In this document: in pieces, positions 50,687-59,529 of the stretch
How positions within the stretch are numbered: position 1 is the stretch's first letter
Layout: each line of letters opens with the position of its first letter
Source: Sulfurovum sp.
Lineage (GTDB): Bacteria; Campylobacterota; Campylobacteria; Campylobacterales; Sulfurovaceae
Length of the DNA: 64,000 nt
Assembly: GCA_027063305.1 (NCBI GenBank)
Contig: JAMORY010000028.1
Span: 1-64,000, forward strand
Direction of reading: 5' to 3'
The notes under the pieces: generated by a model
Database searches by the model: none
What the model saw: only the letters and a program-made list of their open reading frames with translations
What the model was told of the DNA's origin: nothing
Position numbers and translations under genes: made by a program

Positions 50687-51604
50687 GTGGAGAGTCCGCA
50701 TATACCGGTATTGCTCGAAGAGGTACTGGAGAGTTTCAAAGATGTCCCCGAGGGATATTTTGTCGACTGTACGCTCGGCTATGCCGGTCACAGCAGTGAA
50801 GTGCTCGCCCGGTATGGCCATTTGAAACATATCGGTATTGACAGAGATGAAGAGGCATTGGCCTTTTCCAAGAAGAGGCTTGAACCTTTTGCCGATAGAA
50901 GTACCCTTTACAAAGGAACTTTCGCAACGGTACTCCCTACGCTTCAAGAAGCTCCTGTTACAGCACTTTTGGCAGACTTCGGAGTTTCCTCTTTACAGCT
51001 TGACAAAAAAGAGCGTGGTTTCTCTTTTGAGTCCGAGACACTCGATATGCGTATGGATGCTACAGCTCCGCTGAGTGCCTATGAAGTTGTCAATACCTAC
51101 CCCAAAGAGAAGCTGGAGTATATCTTCGATGTTTACGGAGAGGTACGCTCTTATAGAAAACTGGCTTCAGCGATCGTTAATGCCCGTGCCAAAGAACCTA
51201 TAAAAAGTGCCAAAGCGCTTAGTGAGATCATTAAGCAGGTCATCCCCTCCGGAGGCAAGATCCATCCGGCGACCCTCCCTTTTCAGGCGATCCGTATCGA
51301 GGTGAACAATGAACTCGGAGAGATCGAGGGGTTGCTTGATGCGTTGGAGGCGAAACACTATCCCGGAGAGGTCGTCTCCCTTATTACCTTTCACTCCCTT
51401 GAGGATAGGCTGGTCAAGAACCGCTTTAAGAAGTGGGCGACCGAATGTATCTGTGATCCGCAAGCGATACGTTGTACATGCGGAAAGAACCATGCTATGG
51501 GTAAACCGCTTGTACGAAAGCCCATCACCGCTTCAAAGGAGGAGTTAAAGCTCAACCCGAGAAGCCGCTCGGCAAAACTTAGAAGTTTCCGCTTTAAAGG
51601 GTAG
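50687..51604 (+). CDS. rsmH: 16S rRNA (cytosine1402-N4)-methyltransferase
   Basis: 305-aa RsmH (MraW). Starts at GTG with GAGGGA upstream. Motifs: HIPVLLEEVLESF, YFVDCTLGYAGHSSEVL (SAM site), IGIDRDEEAL, LLADFGVSSLQLD, and PFQAIRIEVNNELGEI with LITFHSLEDRLVKNRFK near the end. As in many division clusters it is followed directly by a small ftsL-like gene (2 bp gap). Heptad repeats lie in its leader. Confidence 0.95.
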   Translation: MESPHIPVLLEEVLESFKDVPEGYFVDCTLGYAGHSSEVLARYGHLKHIGIDRDEEALAFSKKRLEPFADRSTLYKGTFATVLPTLQEAPVTALLADFGVSSLQLDKKERGFSFESETLDMRMDATAPLSAYEVVNTYPKEKLEYIFDVYGEVRSYRKLASAIVNARAKEPIKSAKALSEIIKQVIPSGGKIHPATLPFQAIRIEVNNELGEIEGLLDALEAKHYPGEVVSLITFHSLEDRLVKNRFKKWATECICDPQAIRCTCGKNHAMGKPLVRKPITASKEELKLNPRSRSAKLRSFRFKG

Positions 51605-51606
51605 CG

Positions 51607-51876
51607 ATGAGGGGAAATACCAAAAAGAAGAAAGCACCTAACGGTATTACGTTCGGCATGGTCAGTGTGATCGTTATGGCAATGGGGATCGTACTTATCC
51701 TGACCATGATCAAGATCTATTTGAGCAATCAGATATACTATGAGAGCAAAAAGGTCAACAAGATACAGCGTCAGGTCGAAGCGCTAAAAGCTGAGAGACA
51801 GATACTTCAGCAAAATGTCGAAGCACTCAAATTCCGAAGTAATGTAACCGATACGATCTTTATGATCGAGGAGTAG
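51607..51876 (+). CDS. FtsL-like small division protein
   Basis: 89-aa bitopic protein: a basic cytoplasmic N-terminus (RGNTKKKKAP), one transmembrane helix (about 15-37) and a periplasmic coiled coil (about 45-80, KVNKIQRQVEALKAERQILQQNVEALK as a region). Size, topology and position after rsmH are those of FtsL; a sequence match is weak, as usual for FtsL. The usual next gene, ftsI, is missing here: the following gene is on the other strand. Confidence 0.72.
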   Translation: MRGNTKKKKAPNGITFGMVSVIVMAMGIVLILTMIKIYLSNQIYYESKKVNKIQRQVEALKAERQILQQNVEALKFRSNVTDTIFMIEE

Positions 51877-51883
51877 CGATAGG

Positions 51884-52663
51884 CTATTGGTCAACAGAGT
51901 GATCGCATTGATAGTTATCTCTTTGTTGTGGCATATACCGGTTAAGTTGTAGTTGTGCTACTGAAAGATAGGGGCTAGAAGAGAGATATCTGTTTATCGT
52001 ATTGGTCTCATATATGAATTTTTGAAGGTAGTACCTACTTAACACCTCTGTTGCTTGTGTATCTTTTAAAAGTTTTTCCGGTTCGATAGCAAAAGGAGTA
52101 CACTCTCCGTAGTAGTTGACACTCTCCCCTATCTGTTCGAAATACGCATGTTGTCTGCGAAGCAGGCGTGCAAGGGTCTGTTCCATAATAGCATAGATCA
52201 TCTTTAACGGGTAGATTTGTGCAGTGATCCGTGTGCCTATCATCAGAAGTAGTGAGAGGTGAGTTCTGACCCAAAGTGCAGATCTTTTCGAGTGCAAAGG
52301 AAGGCCTCTACTAAGTGCAAAGCGAGATATCTCACATACGGGTAGCAGTGACGGGTCTCTTTGAATATGGGTATAGTGTTCCATCGGTAAGGTTTGTATG
52401 GGGGTTTTGCAATTAATATAAAAAACCCTAATAGTACCTACATACCGTTGGGTTTGCTGATGTTGAATAAGAAAAATAAATGATTGTTCATCGCTTTTAT
52501 CCCATGCGAACTGCTCTTCATCTTCAATTGTTGCAAAGTTACGGTATTTGCTAAGAAGTACCTCTTTACGTAAGCTTTTAACCGCATCGAACTCTTCAGG
52601 CTCTGTAGCCAATATGAGCCGATATTCTTTTGTTAGCAGATCAAAAGCGGTAGAGTCGAGCAA
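51884..52663 (-). CDS. LuxI/FeeM-like N-acyltransferase (acyl-signal synthase fold)
   Basis: 259-aa GNAT-type acyltransferase resembling the PEP-CTERM/exosortase-associated acyltransferase and N-acyl amino acid synthase (FeeM) group, which shares its core with LuxI. LuxI-type invariant positions are visible: R32, W54, D58, R79 (in GTIRVFY) and E111-I-S-R114-F115. An extra helical C-terminal part (about 130-259) makes it longer than LuxI. No exosortase or LuxR gene is present. Divergent to the receptor/c-di-GMP operon at 52771. It would acylate an amine from acyl-ACP; product unknown. Confidence 0.75.
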   Translation of the reverse strand: MLDSTAFDLLTKEYRLILATEPEEFDAVKSLRKEVLLSKYRNFATIEDEEQFAWDKSDEQSFIFLIQHQQTQRYVGTIRVFYINCKTPIQTLPMEHYTHIQRDPSLLPVCEISRFALSRGLPLHSKRSALWVRTHLSLLLMIGTRITAQIYPLKMIYAIMEQTLARLLRRQHAYFEQIGESVNYYGECTPFAIEPEKLLKDTQATEVLSRYYLQKFIYETNTINRYLSSSPYLSVAQLQLNRYMPQQRDNYQCDHSVDQ

Positions 52664-52716
52664 AATAAATCCTTTTTTAGTCGGAAAGAAGATGAATTTA
52701 AAATAAATTGTGTAGA

Positions 52717-52722
52717 ATTATA
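52717..52722 (-). promoter_or_regulatory. -10 box for the acyltransferase gene
   Basis: TATAAT on the minus strand (CTATAATTC) in the 107-bp divergent gap; a weaker TATTAT at about 52730 may serve the plus-strand receptor operon. Confidence 0.4.
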
Positions 52723-52770
52723 GTTGAAATATTATAAAAACTTATTGATGTGGAAAAAGAGAGGTGCAGT

Positions 52771-54651
52771 GTGTTAAGTTGGAGAGGGGTACTGTTATCA
52801 TTATTATTGTTTACATCAATTCTCAATGCAGAAAATATTGACCAGCTTTTAAGTGAATATAACCAAAATAATGATCTAAGTCGTCAGACGATCGATGAGA
52901 ATAAAGGACACTTGGTACTCTTTACCCGAGAAAAGCTTGAGCGGATGCATGCTAAAACGCTAAAAGATGTGATGAAGTACACGCCGATCATCTACTATCA
53001 TGAAAGTAGATATGCACTGCCTGACCCATTGACTTCCGGTATTTTCGAACCTTATCGCAGTAATTTCATCAGAATTTTTATCGATGGAGTGGAAATAACG
53101 CAAGGATGGTTAGGAAGCGGTGTTGTGCTGTATGGTGATATGAATATCAATTTTGCCGACCATATTGAGTTTTACTATATGACCCCCTCTTTTGATACAT
53201 CGGTAGAGCCGGCATATTTGACGATATTTATCTACTCTAAAACTCCGGAACGGGACAGTGGTGTCTCCTTAGACCTGATGGCGGGGAGCAGGGGCTATAA
53301 TGTAGAGAGTTTCAATTATGGAAAAGAGCATAACAATGTTTCATATATGCTCAATGTCTCCCATACTTTGGAGGAGCGGGAACGTGTCGATAATGGTACG
53401 GATGATCCACTCAAACGTGATTTTGAAAGAGTTCAGGTCTTTGGGTATATAAAGAATGAAAAACACTCTTTTCATCTTCAAATCATGCAAAAAAACACGG
53501 ATGCACTTGCCGGTTTGAGTTTTGATGCCACACCTCTAACATCAGAGATCGATTATCAGAACATACATATGGACTATCAGACTAAATTGAATGCATACTG
53601 GAAAGCACAGTTTTCCTATGATCAACTAACAACAGATACGCTTATGGTAGATGATGAGTCGCTACTGTATGTCGGTAGTCTATTTGGTAACAGCTATTCG
53701 GGAAGCAGTAAGAACAGTACCTATAGTGCCGAGTTGACCTATATTAATCAATTTGGAAAGCATCGTGTAACAGGAGGCGTAAAAGAGCGGATAAAAGTTT
53801 TGGATTCGTTTAAAGAGGATGGTGTCGGTGAAATTCCCAAAGTATTCGACAAAGAGGCGATATTCTCACTTTTTCTACAGGACCAATATGCACTTTCCCA
53901 ACGTGAACTGTTAAGTCTGGGCATAGAGTATAGCTATATTGACCGTAACAAAGGAGTCTCCTCTGATGATCTACTGCAGTTACGGATTGGCTACCTGTAC
54001 CATGGCGACAAATGGCGTTATAAAGCCTACCTGTATCAGTCAATGTTTGCACTTGATCCTTTCTCTTATAGTCTCGATCTCTCGTGTACAAAAAATGTGG
54101 ATACTGATTATAATCGTGTACAGACAACCTATGGTATTACCCAAGAGTTACGTTATAAAGAGAAAAAACATGATCTTGCACTGATGTTTTATCTGCTAAA
54201 GGATCAAGATGGGCTCTTGGTCAACAGTAAGGATGAAGATACCAAGTATCTCTCAACAGTATTGCAGTACGGATATATGTTCGATCTAAAAAATAGAATG
54301 GATATACAGTTGTATTATGCACACTATTCAGATATATTCGAACTAAGTTCACTTGATGATTATAGCGGTTATATATCATTGATGAACGCCTATGGCACGT
54401 TTGAGTTCTATAATGCGGTCGTATGGCATCAAAACAGTGTAGATAATAAAAACTACTTCGATCTGACATCCTCTGTCTCTTGGAATATCAGTGAAGATCT
54501 TACCTTTACTATCAGAGGTGAAAATATACTGGATAAAGCGAAAGAAACGAATCTGTACCGTATGGATCCTGAAACCGGAGAGATGATGGTACCGCTTAAG
54601 GTATCTCCTGTAGATAGACGTATCGTTTTTGAGCTGGAGTATCAACTATGA
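52771..54651 (+). CDS. TonB-receptor-like outer-membrane protein (plug plus barrel)
   Basis: 626-aa outer-membrane receptor. A signal peptide (GVLLSLLLFTSILNA) leads into a short N-terminal segment (IDQLLSEYNQNNDLS), a plug domain (about 45-140: LFTREKLERMHAKTLKDVMKY, IRIFIDGVEI) and a large barrel of alternating strands. A clear TonB box is not seen. The GTG at 52771 has AGAGG six bases upstream and is preferred over the in-frame GTG at 52750. First gene of a three-gene operon with overlapping junctions; it is probably a signal or nutrient receptor feeding the sensor enzyme downstream (inference). Confidence 0.8.
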   Translation: MLSWRGVLLSLLLFTSILNAENIDQLLSEYNQNNDLSRQTIDENKGHLVLFTREKLERMHAKTLKDVMKYTPIIYYHESRYALPDPLTSGIFEPYRSNFIRIFIDGVEITQGWLGSGVVLYGDMNINFADHIEFYYMTPSFDTSVEPAYLTIFIYSKTPERDSGVSLDLMAGSRGYNVESFNYGKEHNNVSYMLNVSHTLEERERVDNGTDDPLKRDFERVQVFGYIKNEKHSFHLQIMQKNTDALAGLSFDATPLTSEIDYQNIHMDYQTKLNAYWKAQFSYDQLTTDTLMVDDESLLYVGSLFGNSYSGSSKNSTYSAELTYINQFGKHRVTGGVKERIKVLDSFKEDGVGEIPKVFDKEAIFSLFLQDQYALSQRELLSLGIEYSYIDRNKGVSSDDLLQLRIGYLYHGDKWRYKAYLYQSMFALDPFSYSLDLSCTKNVDTDYNRVQTTYGITQELRYKEKKHDLALMFYLLKDQDGLLVNSKDEDTKYLSTVLQYGYMFDLKNRMDIQLYYAHYSDIFELSSLDDYSGYISLMNAYGTFEFYNAVVWHQNSVDNKNYFDLTSSVSWNISEDLTFTIRGENILDKAKETNLYRMDPETGEMMVPLKVSPVDRRIVFELEYQL

Positions 54652-55097
54652 AAAAGATACTAGTACTTCTTGTCTTGCTTTACGGACATCTTTTTGCTTT
54701 GGAGAAAGGAAGTACACTCAAAATCTATCATGAGATATTCATGTCTGCTCTGCATAAAGAGAAGATAAAGGTCTACACAAGTGCGAAAGAGTTAAAAGAA
54801 GTATTTAGAACCTCTCATAAGATCATATTGGTAAATACCCCCGACCTGGCGGATATTGTGGTGGTAGATACGGATAGAAGTTATCAGGATATATTAAAAC
54901 AGATGGATATACGGCAACAGAAGAAAATCCCTTTTTTTGCAACGCACTATCAGGTTCTTGCCGCATATGATAATGTGATAGGTGCTCTTTACTGGAAGAA
55001 GGGGCGTTCTCAGCTTCTTTTTGTAAAGCCTAGGCTTGAACGCTTCGGTATCACACTCTCTTCTGAGTATAAACCTTTTATTGTGGATGAATTATGA
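54648..55097 (+). CDS. small periplasmic protein, function unknown
   Basis: 149-aa secreted protein. Signal peptide KKILVLLVLLYGHLFA, then a mixed alpha/beta sequence (KVYTSAKELKEVF, KIILVNTPDLADIVVVDTD, FFATHYQVLAAYDNVIGALYWKKGRSQLLFV as regions) resembling half of a type 2 periplasmic binding domain. No Cys. It overlaps both the receptor and the GGDEF/EAL gene by ATGA junctions. It occupies the same slot as the small periplasmic protein at 22235-22621. Confidence 0.7.
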   Translation: MKKILVLLVLLYGHLFALEKGSTLKIYHEIFMSALHKEKIKVYTSAKELKEVFRTSHKIILVNTPDLADIVVVDTDRSYQDILKQMDIRQQKKIPFFATHYQVLAAYDNVIGALYWKKGRSQLLFVKPRLERFGITLSSEYKPFIVDEL

Positions 55098-56989
55098 AGT
55101 TGAGATACATAAACAAGTATATTCTTCTTATTTTGTTATTACTGCTTAGTTTTGGCGTCTATATGCAGTGGAGTGTCTCGGAGAGTACCCGTCAGTTAAA
55201 GAACGATGAGATAGAAAAGTCCAAACAGTATGCGGCTAACATTGCAGCGTGGATCATGAAAAAGAGTAAAGGAGAGATCGAGTCTACGCTTAGATCCGAC
55301 CCAACGCTTCAAAAAGAGCTTAGTGAGATGCTTGAGACTTTTGTTATTCCCAAGTATGCATATATTTTTCTACTCAAACAAACCCCTAAAGGACATTACC
55401 GTTTTTTACTCGATGGTTCCAAAGCCGAAGAGAAAGAGCGTTTTGGAACACTTTTTTTCCCTCAAAACAAGCAGTTTGACGAGGTCTATAAGCGTGGTCA
55501 AGTAAAGATCATCAAGCAAGAGGATGATGTAAAGGGGGTATGGCTTTCGCTCTTATATCCTTTACGCAAAGAGAATAGAACACAAGCCCTTTTGGTACTG
55601 GATCTTTCAAAGTGGTACGGAAAGAGTCTTGAGTCATATAATTCACCGCTACAGAGCCTACTGTGGTTAATGCAGATATTTTTACTCTTTAGTTTTATAT
55701 TCCTCTCCGTTATTTTTTATCGATATTATCAGTTTAGAAAAAGTATATTGACCGATCGATTGACCGGTGCACAAACGAAGCGATATCTTGAAGAGTTTTT
55801 CTTAAGTCGTAAAATGCATGATTATCATGCTTTGATCGTTGATATAGACGAATTTAAAGAGGTAAATCGGAATTTTGGATATGAAAGTGGAGATGAAGTA
55901 TTAAAAGAGTTCGTCAGAACTTTGGCGCAACAACTTCCCAAAGAGAGTGTGATCATCCGTACGGGGGGTGCGGAGTTCAGTCTGTTCTTCCCTAAACAAT
56001 ACACTTTGGAAGAGATTGCTCAAAAGCTTTTTATCCATATGCGTCAAAAACGTTATCTTGTTAAGAACCATGTGATCCAAATGAATATTTCTATTACCGG
56101 AATGGAGATCCCTCCTGAGACAAAAGATATTCAGCATGTATTACGGATATTGGATGAGGAGATGCTCAAGGTCAAAAGTCAAGGGAAGAACAGTATCGCT
56201 TTAGTGGATCTACAGAGTGATCAAGAGATAAAGTACAGACAGATCGACTATATTAAAAGGGCTCTGGAAGAGGAGCGTTTGGTCTGTTTGTATCAGCCGA
56301 TCTTCAAAACAAAGACAGGAGAGATCAAAAAGTATGAAGTTTTGGTACGCCTTGTTGACGAAGAGGACACTTCTGTTCTGATCCCTCCGGGACGTTTCCT
56401 GTCTGCGATCAAAGGAACAAGTTATTATATCAAGATGAGCAAACTGGTGCTAAGTCAGGTATTTAGGGTACTTGAAGCTTATCCTGATATCGAACTTTCC
56501 GTTAATTTGGATCTTGATGATCTGCACAATATGGATATGATGCAGATGATCATGGATTACCTCTCTAAAAACCGTGCTTATGCCGGACGTTTGACATTTG
56601 AGATCCTTGAAGAGAATGAGATCAGAGATTATAGTAGAGCGAACTTTATCTTTACGCAGCTTAAAGCATATGGATCCAAGATCGCTATTGATGACTTTGG
56701 TAGCGGATACTCTAACTACAATTATTTGATACAGCTTGATATTGATATTTTAAAAATTGATGGAAGCTTGATCAAAGAGTTGCGTACAACACCCAAAAGA
56801 GCAGAGGTTGTGATCTCTTCGATCAAACTATTGGCAGAAACTTTCGGCTATGAACTGGTTGCGGAGTTTGTTGCCAATGAAACGGTCTACGAAGCGGTCA
56901 AAGCACTGGAAATAGATTACGTACAAGGGCATTACCTTGGTGAACCCAAGCCTATTGAGGCGTATTTGGAACAAACCAATTTGTATTAA
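55094..56989 (+). CDS. membrane c-di-GMP phosphodiesterase (degenerate GGDEF plus EAL)
   Basis: 631-aa sensor. Transmembrane helix 1 (about 7-26) and helix 2 (about 191-212) flank a periplasmic sensor domain of about 160 aa. The GGDEF domain has GGAEF (about 290), so cyclase activity is doubtful. The EAL domain has EVL in KYEVLVRL (about 413-420) and keeps the other catalytic residues: N in SVNLDLDDL, E in FEILEENEI, DD in IDDFGSGYSN, K in LKIDGSLI, E in LVAEFV and Q in VQGHYLGEP. It probably degrades c-di-GMP in response to the two upstream proteins. Confidence 0.87.
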   Translation: MKLRYINKYILLILLLLLSFGVYMQWSVSESTRQLKNDEIEKSKQYAANIAAWIMKKSKGEIESTLRSDPTLQKELSEMLETFVIPKYAYIFLLKQTPKGHYRFLLDGSKAEEKERFGTLFFPQNKQFDEVYKRGQVKIIKQEDDVKGVWLSLLYPLRKENRTQALLVLDLSKWYGKSLESYNSPLQSLLWLMQIFLLFSFIFLSVIFYRYYQFRKSILTDRLTGAQTKRYLEEFFLSRKMHDYHALIVDIDEFKEVNRNFGYESGDEVLKEFVRTLAQQLPKESVIIRTGGAEFSLFFPKQYTLEEIAQKLFIHMRQKRYLVKNHVIQMNISITGMEIPPETKDIQHVLRILDEEMLKVKSQGKNSIALVDLQSDQEIKYRQIDYIKRALEEERLVCLYQPIFKTKTGEIKKYEVLVRLVDEEDTSVLIPPGRFLSAIKGTSYYIKMSKLVLSQVFRVLEAYPDIELSVNLDLDDLHNMDMMQMIMDYLSKNRAYAGRLTFEILEENEIRDYSRANFIFTQLKAYGSKIAIDDFGSGYSNYNYLIQLDIDILKIDGSLIKELRTTPKRAEVVISSIKLLAETFGYELVAEFVANETVYEAVKALEIDYVQGHYLGEPKPIEAYLEQTNLY

Positions 56990-57000
56990 ACCAATTTGGT

Positions 57001-57006
57001 TATAAT
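57001..57006 (+). promoter_or_regulatory. -10 box for the DUF2018-ispB-hemA-proS operon
   Basis: TATAAT in GGTTATAATTATTCG, 36 bp before the first start; AGAAGGA follows. Confidence 0.55.
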
Positions 57007-57041
57007 TATTCGCTTTTAAACAATAAGAAGGATATAGACCG

Positions 57042-57314
57042 ATGAACCTATTTGATGATGATGATTTTATGAGCAGTTCTCCGAAAGAGAGCTACTTCTC
57101 AATTGCGCGTACAGCGAACCAGAACATTGTAGAGATGGAGCTTGAGAAGATGCTTAGACGTTTGGCGGTTGCCGAGAAGATGCTAGAAGAGAAAGGGCTT
57201 GAGGAAGAGTATGAAGCCAATATCAAAGGGTGGGTGATCGATAAGGATGTCGATGCACGCGTTGATTCTCTCTTTATTGAGCTGATGGGAAGTATCGTAA
57301 CACAGTGTGAATAG
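57042..57314 (+). CDS. DUF2018 protein (HP0242-like)
   Basis: 90-aa all-helical protein matching DUF2018, known from Helicobacter HP0242, a knotted homodimer. Recognisable parts: acidic N-terminus (NLFDDDDFM), EMELEKMLRRLAVAEKMLEE and a final helix (DSLFIELMGS). It sits upstream of the polyprenyl synthase and hemA genes, as I recall for H. pylori (HP0242 to HP0237). Function unknown. Good promoter and ribosome binding site. Confidence 0.8.
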   Translation: MNLFDDDDFMSSSPKESYFSIARTANQNIVEMELEKMLRRLAVAEKMLEEKGLEEEYEANIKGWVIDKDVDARVDSLFIELMGSIVTQCE

Positions 57315-57325
57315 GTGGTAGAGAG

Positions 57326-58222
57326 ATGTTGAGTGCAGTTGAGAGAAAGATAGAACAGTTCGTCATTGAGTTGGATGATAAAGAGGTACGTTCACTTTAT
57401 GCAAAGCTTCCTGTAGGGAAACGCTTAAGGGCGAAACTGATCCTTCGTATTGCAGGGAGTTCTCTTCCTGTAGTCAAAACGGCTGCGATCGTAGAGATGA
57501 TCCATGCGGCAAGTCTGTTGCATGATGACGTGATCGATGATGCCTATATGCGTCGCAACAAACCTTCACTAAATGCACTCTACGGAAATAAAACAGCGAT
57601 CATGCTGGGAGACATTCTCTATTCTAAAGGCTTCTTCGAGCTGAACAACATCTCACTTGATGTTGCAAAACTGATCTCCAATGCCGTTACCCAGCTAAGC
57701 CTTGGAGAGTTGAAAGATGTTTCTTTGTCAAAAGCGTTCAACCCTGACAAAGATGCCTATATGAAGATGATCTACCAAAAGACGGCATCACTGATCGAAG
57801 CGAGTGCCGGTGCCGCTGCGCTGTTGGCAGGTAAACCCAAAGTAGTGTTCATGACCTATGGGCGTAATCTCGGGCTTGCATTTCAAATGATCGATGATCT
57901 TTTGGATATCACGCAAGATAGCGCTACCCTTGGAAAACCGGCAATGCATGACTTTGTCGAAGGGAAAACGACCCTTCCGTACATCTATCTGTATGAAGTG
58001 TTGGACGCATCTGGCAAAGAGAAGCTTCGCAGTATGCATGGGAGAGTGTTGCGTGATGAAGAGCTCAACTGGCTTAAAGCTTCGTTCGAGACCCATCAGA
58101 TCCTTGTCAAGTGCTATGCACAGGCAACAGAGCTTATCGATGAAGCGGTTGAGTTGATGAACGCACAAGGTGAGGAAGCTCTTAGTGAGATCGCGATGGA
58201 AATGATCGACAGGGAGTTTTAA
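57326..58222 (+). CDS. ispB: polyprenyl diphosphate synthase
   Basis: 298-aa trans-isoprenyl synthase for the quinone side chain. First Asp-rich motif DDVIDDAYMRR (about 70-80), second DDLLDITQD (about 190-198), Lys/Arg in GKRLRAKLIL and a KTTLPY(I) segment. Chain length cannot be read with certainty. Its stop overlaps the hemA start (TAATG). Confidence 0.92.
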   Translation: MLSAVERKIEQFVIELDDKEVRSLYAKLPVGKRLRAKLILRIAGSSLPVVKTAAIVEMIHAASLLHDDVIDDAYMRRNKPSLNALYGNKTAIMLGDILYSKGFFELNNISLDVAKLISNAVTQLSLGELKDVSLSKAFNPDKDAYMKMIYQKTASLIEASAGAAALLAGKPKVVFMTYGRNLGLAFQMIDDLLDITQDSATLGKPAMHDFVEGKTTLPYIYLYEVLDASGKEKLRSMHGRVLRDEELNWLKASFETHQILVKCYAQATELIDEAVELMNAQGEEALSEIAMEMIDREF

Positions 58223-59529
58223 TGTACTATCAGGTCGTAAGCTTTTCGCATAAAAATTGTGAGTTGGCGACACGGGAGAAGCTGGCATTCTCCAATGATG
58301 ACGAGAAGAAGCTCTTCCTTGACCAATTGATCCATTTTGAGTTTATACACGAAGCCTTTGTCATCTCTACATGTAACCGTGTAGAAGTGGTATTGGCTAC
58401 ACGTGATAATTTCGCCAGTTTTCATGCCGTCTTGGGTTTGATGAGCCAGAAGAGCAACTTGAACTTCTATGAGCTCAAGAGCGTAGCGAAACGCTATGAT
58501 GATGAAGAGGCGATCGAGCATATCTTCTCGGTCGTCTCCTCGTTGGACTCACTGGTGATCGGAGAATCTCAGATCACAGGACAGGTTAAAGATGCATTCA
58601 AGTTCTCGTTCCAGAACGGTACGGCAGGACGCAAGCTCAACCGTGTGATCTCCTATGCGGTCAAGTGTGCGGCCGAGGTACGCAATGCGACCAATATCTC
58701 CCAAAACCCTATCTCTATCGCATCCGTAGCGGTTGCGCAAGCACATAAGATACTGGGTGATGATATCCAGGGAATGAAGGGGATTGTTGTAGGTGCGGGA
58801 GAGATGGGTGTGTTAGCGGCCAAACATCTGCTAAGAGTAGGGTGTGATGTGGTATTGATCGGTCGTGATATGGAAAAGGTAGAGAAGGTTGCATTGGAAC
58901 TGGGAGAGAATGTCTCAGCGGATAGTGTAAAGAACCTATCTAAATATCTCAACCGTTACAGGCTGCTCTTTTCGGCAACCTCCTCACCCGAGCCTGTTAT
59001 TACCCAATCGATGATCGAGAATGAGACCCTGCCTCGCTATTGGTTCGATATGGCGATCCCCAGGGATATCGCCGATATGGATCTTCCAAAGTTGCAACTC
59101 TTCCGTATCGATGATCTGCGTTCGATCTCCAATGAGAACCATGCGATGCGACAGGAACAGGCGATCCGTGCACAAGAGATCGTCAAGCGTTATACGGAGG
59201 AGTTCTACGCATGGCTTAGAGCGCTCTCGATCGAACCTGTGATCAAGCAGATGCGTCTGAATGTTGAAGAGGCGATCGAAGCGGAGTTGACACGTGCGAT
59301 CAAGAAAGGTTTCGTCCCACACGATCATGAAGCCAATATGCGTAAAATGGCTAAACAGATGTTCAACCGTTTCTTGCATGATCCGACACGGAACCTAAGA
59401 CGCTCCTCTACCGAAAAGGAGAGTGCGAACTGCATAGAAGCAGTCAAAAAGATGTTCGATATCGATACGGAACATATCGATGCCAAGCAGTATAAGAATG
59501 ACCACCATACCAAAGGATATAACGCGTGA
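58222..59529 (+). CDS. hemA: glutamyl-tRNA reductase
   Basis: 435-aa enzyme making glutamate-1-semialdehyde, first committed step of tetrapyrrole synthesis by the C5 path. Catalytic Cys in [12 protein letters not shown] (about 47-58), [22 protein letters not shown]-site [15 protein letters not shown] and a C-terminal dimerisation helix region. It ends with a 4-nt overlap into proS. Confidence 0.96.
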   Translation: MYYQVVSFSHKNCELATREKLAFSNDDEKKLFLDQLIHFEFIHEAFVISTCNRVEVVLATRDNFASFHAVLGLMSQKSNLNFYELKSVAKRYDDEEAIEHIFSVVSSLDSLVIGESQITGQVKDAFKFSFQNGTAGRKLNRVISYAVKCAAEVRNATNISQNPISIASVAVAQAHKILGDDIQGMKGIVVGAGEMGVLAAKHLLRVGCDVVLIGRDMEKVEKVALELGENVSADSVKNLSKYLNRYRLLFSATSSPEPVITQSMIENETLPRYWFDMAIPRDIADMDLPKLQLFRIDDLRSISNENHAMRQEQAIRAQEIVKRYTEEFYAWLRALSIEPVIKQMRLNVEEAIEAELTRAIKKGFVPHDHEANMRKMAKQMFNRFLHDPTRNLRRSSTEKESANCIEAVKKMFDIDTEHIDAKQYKNDHHTKGYNA

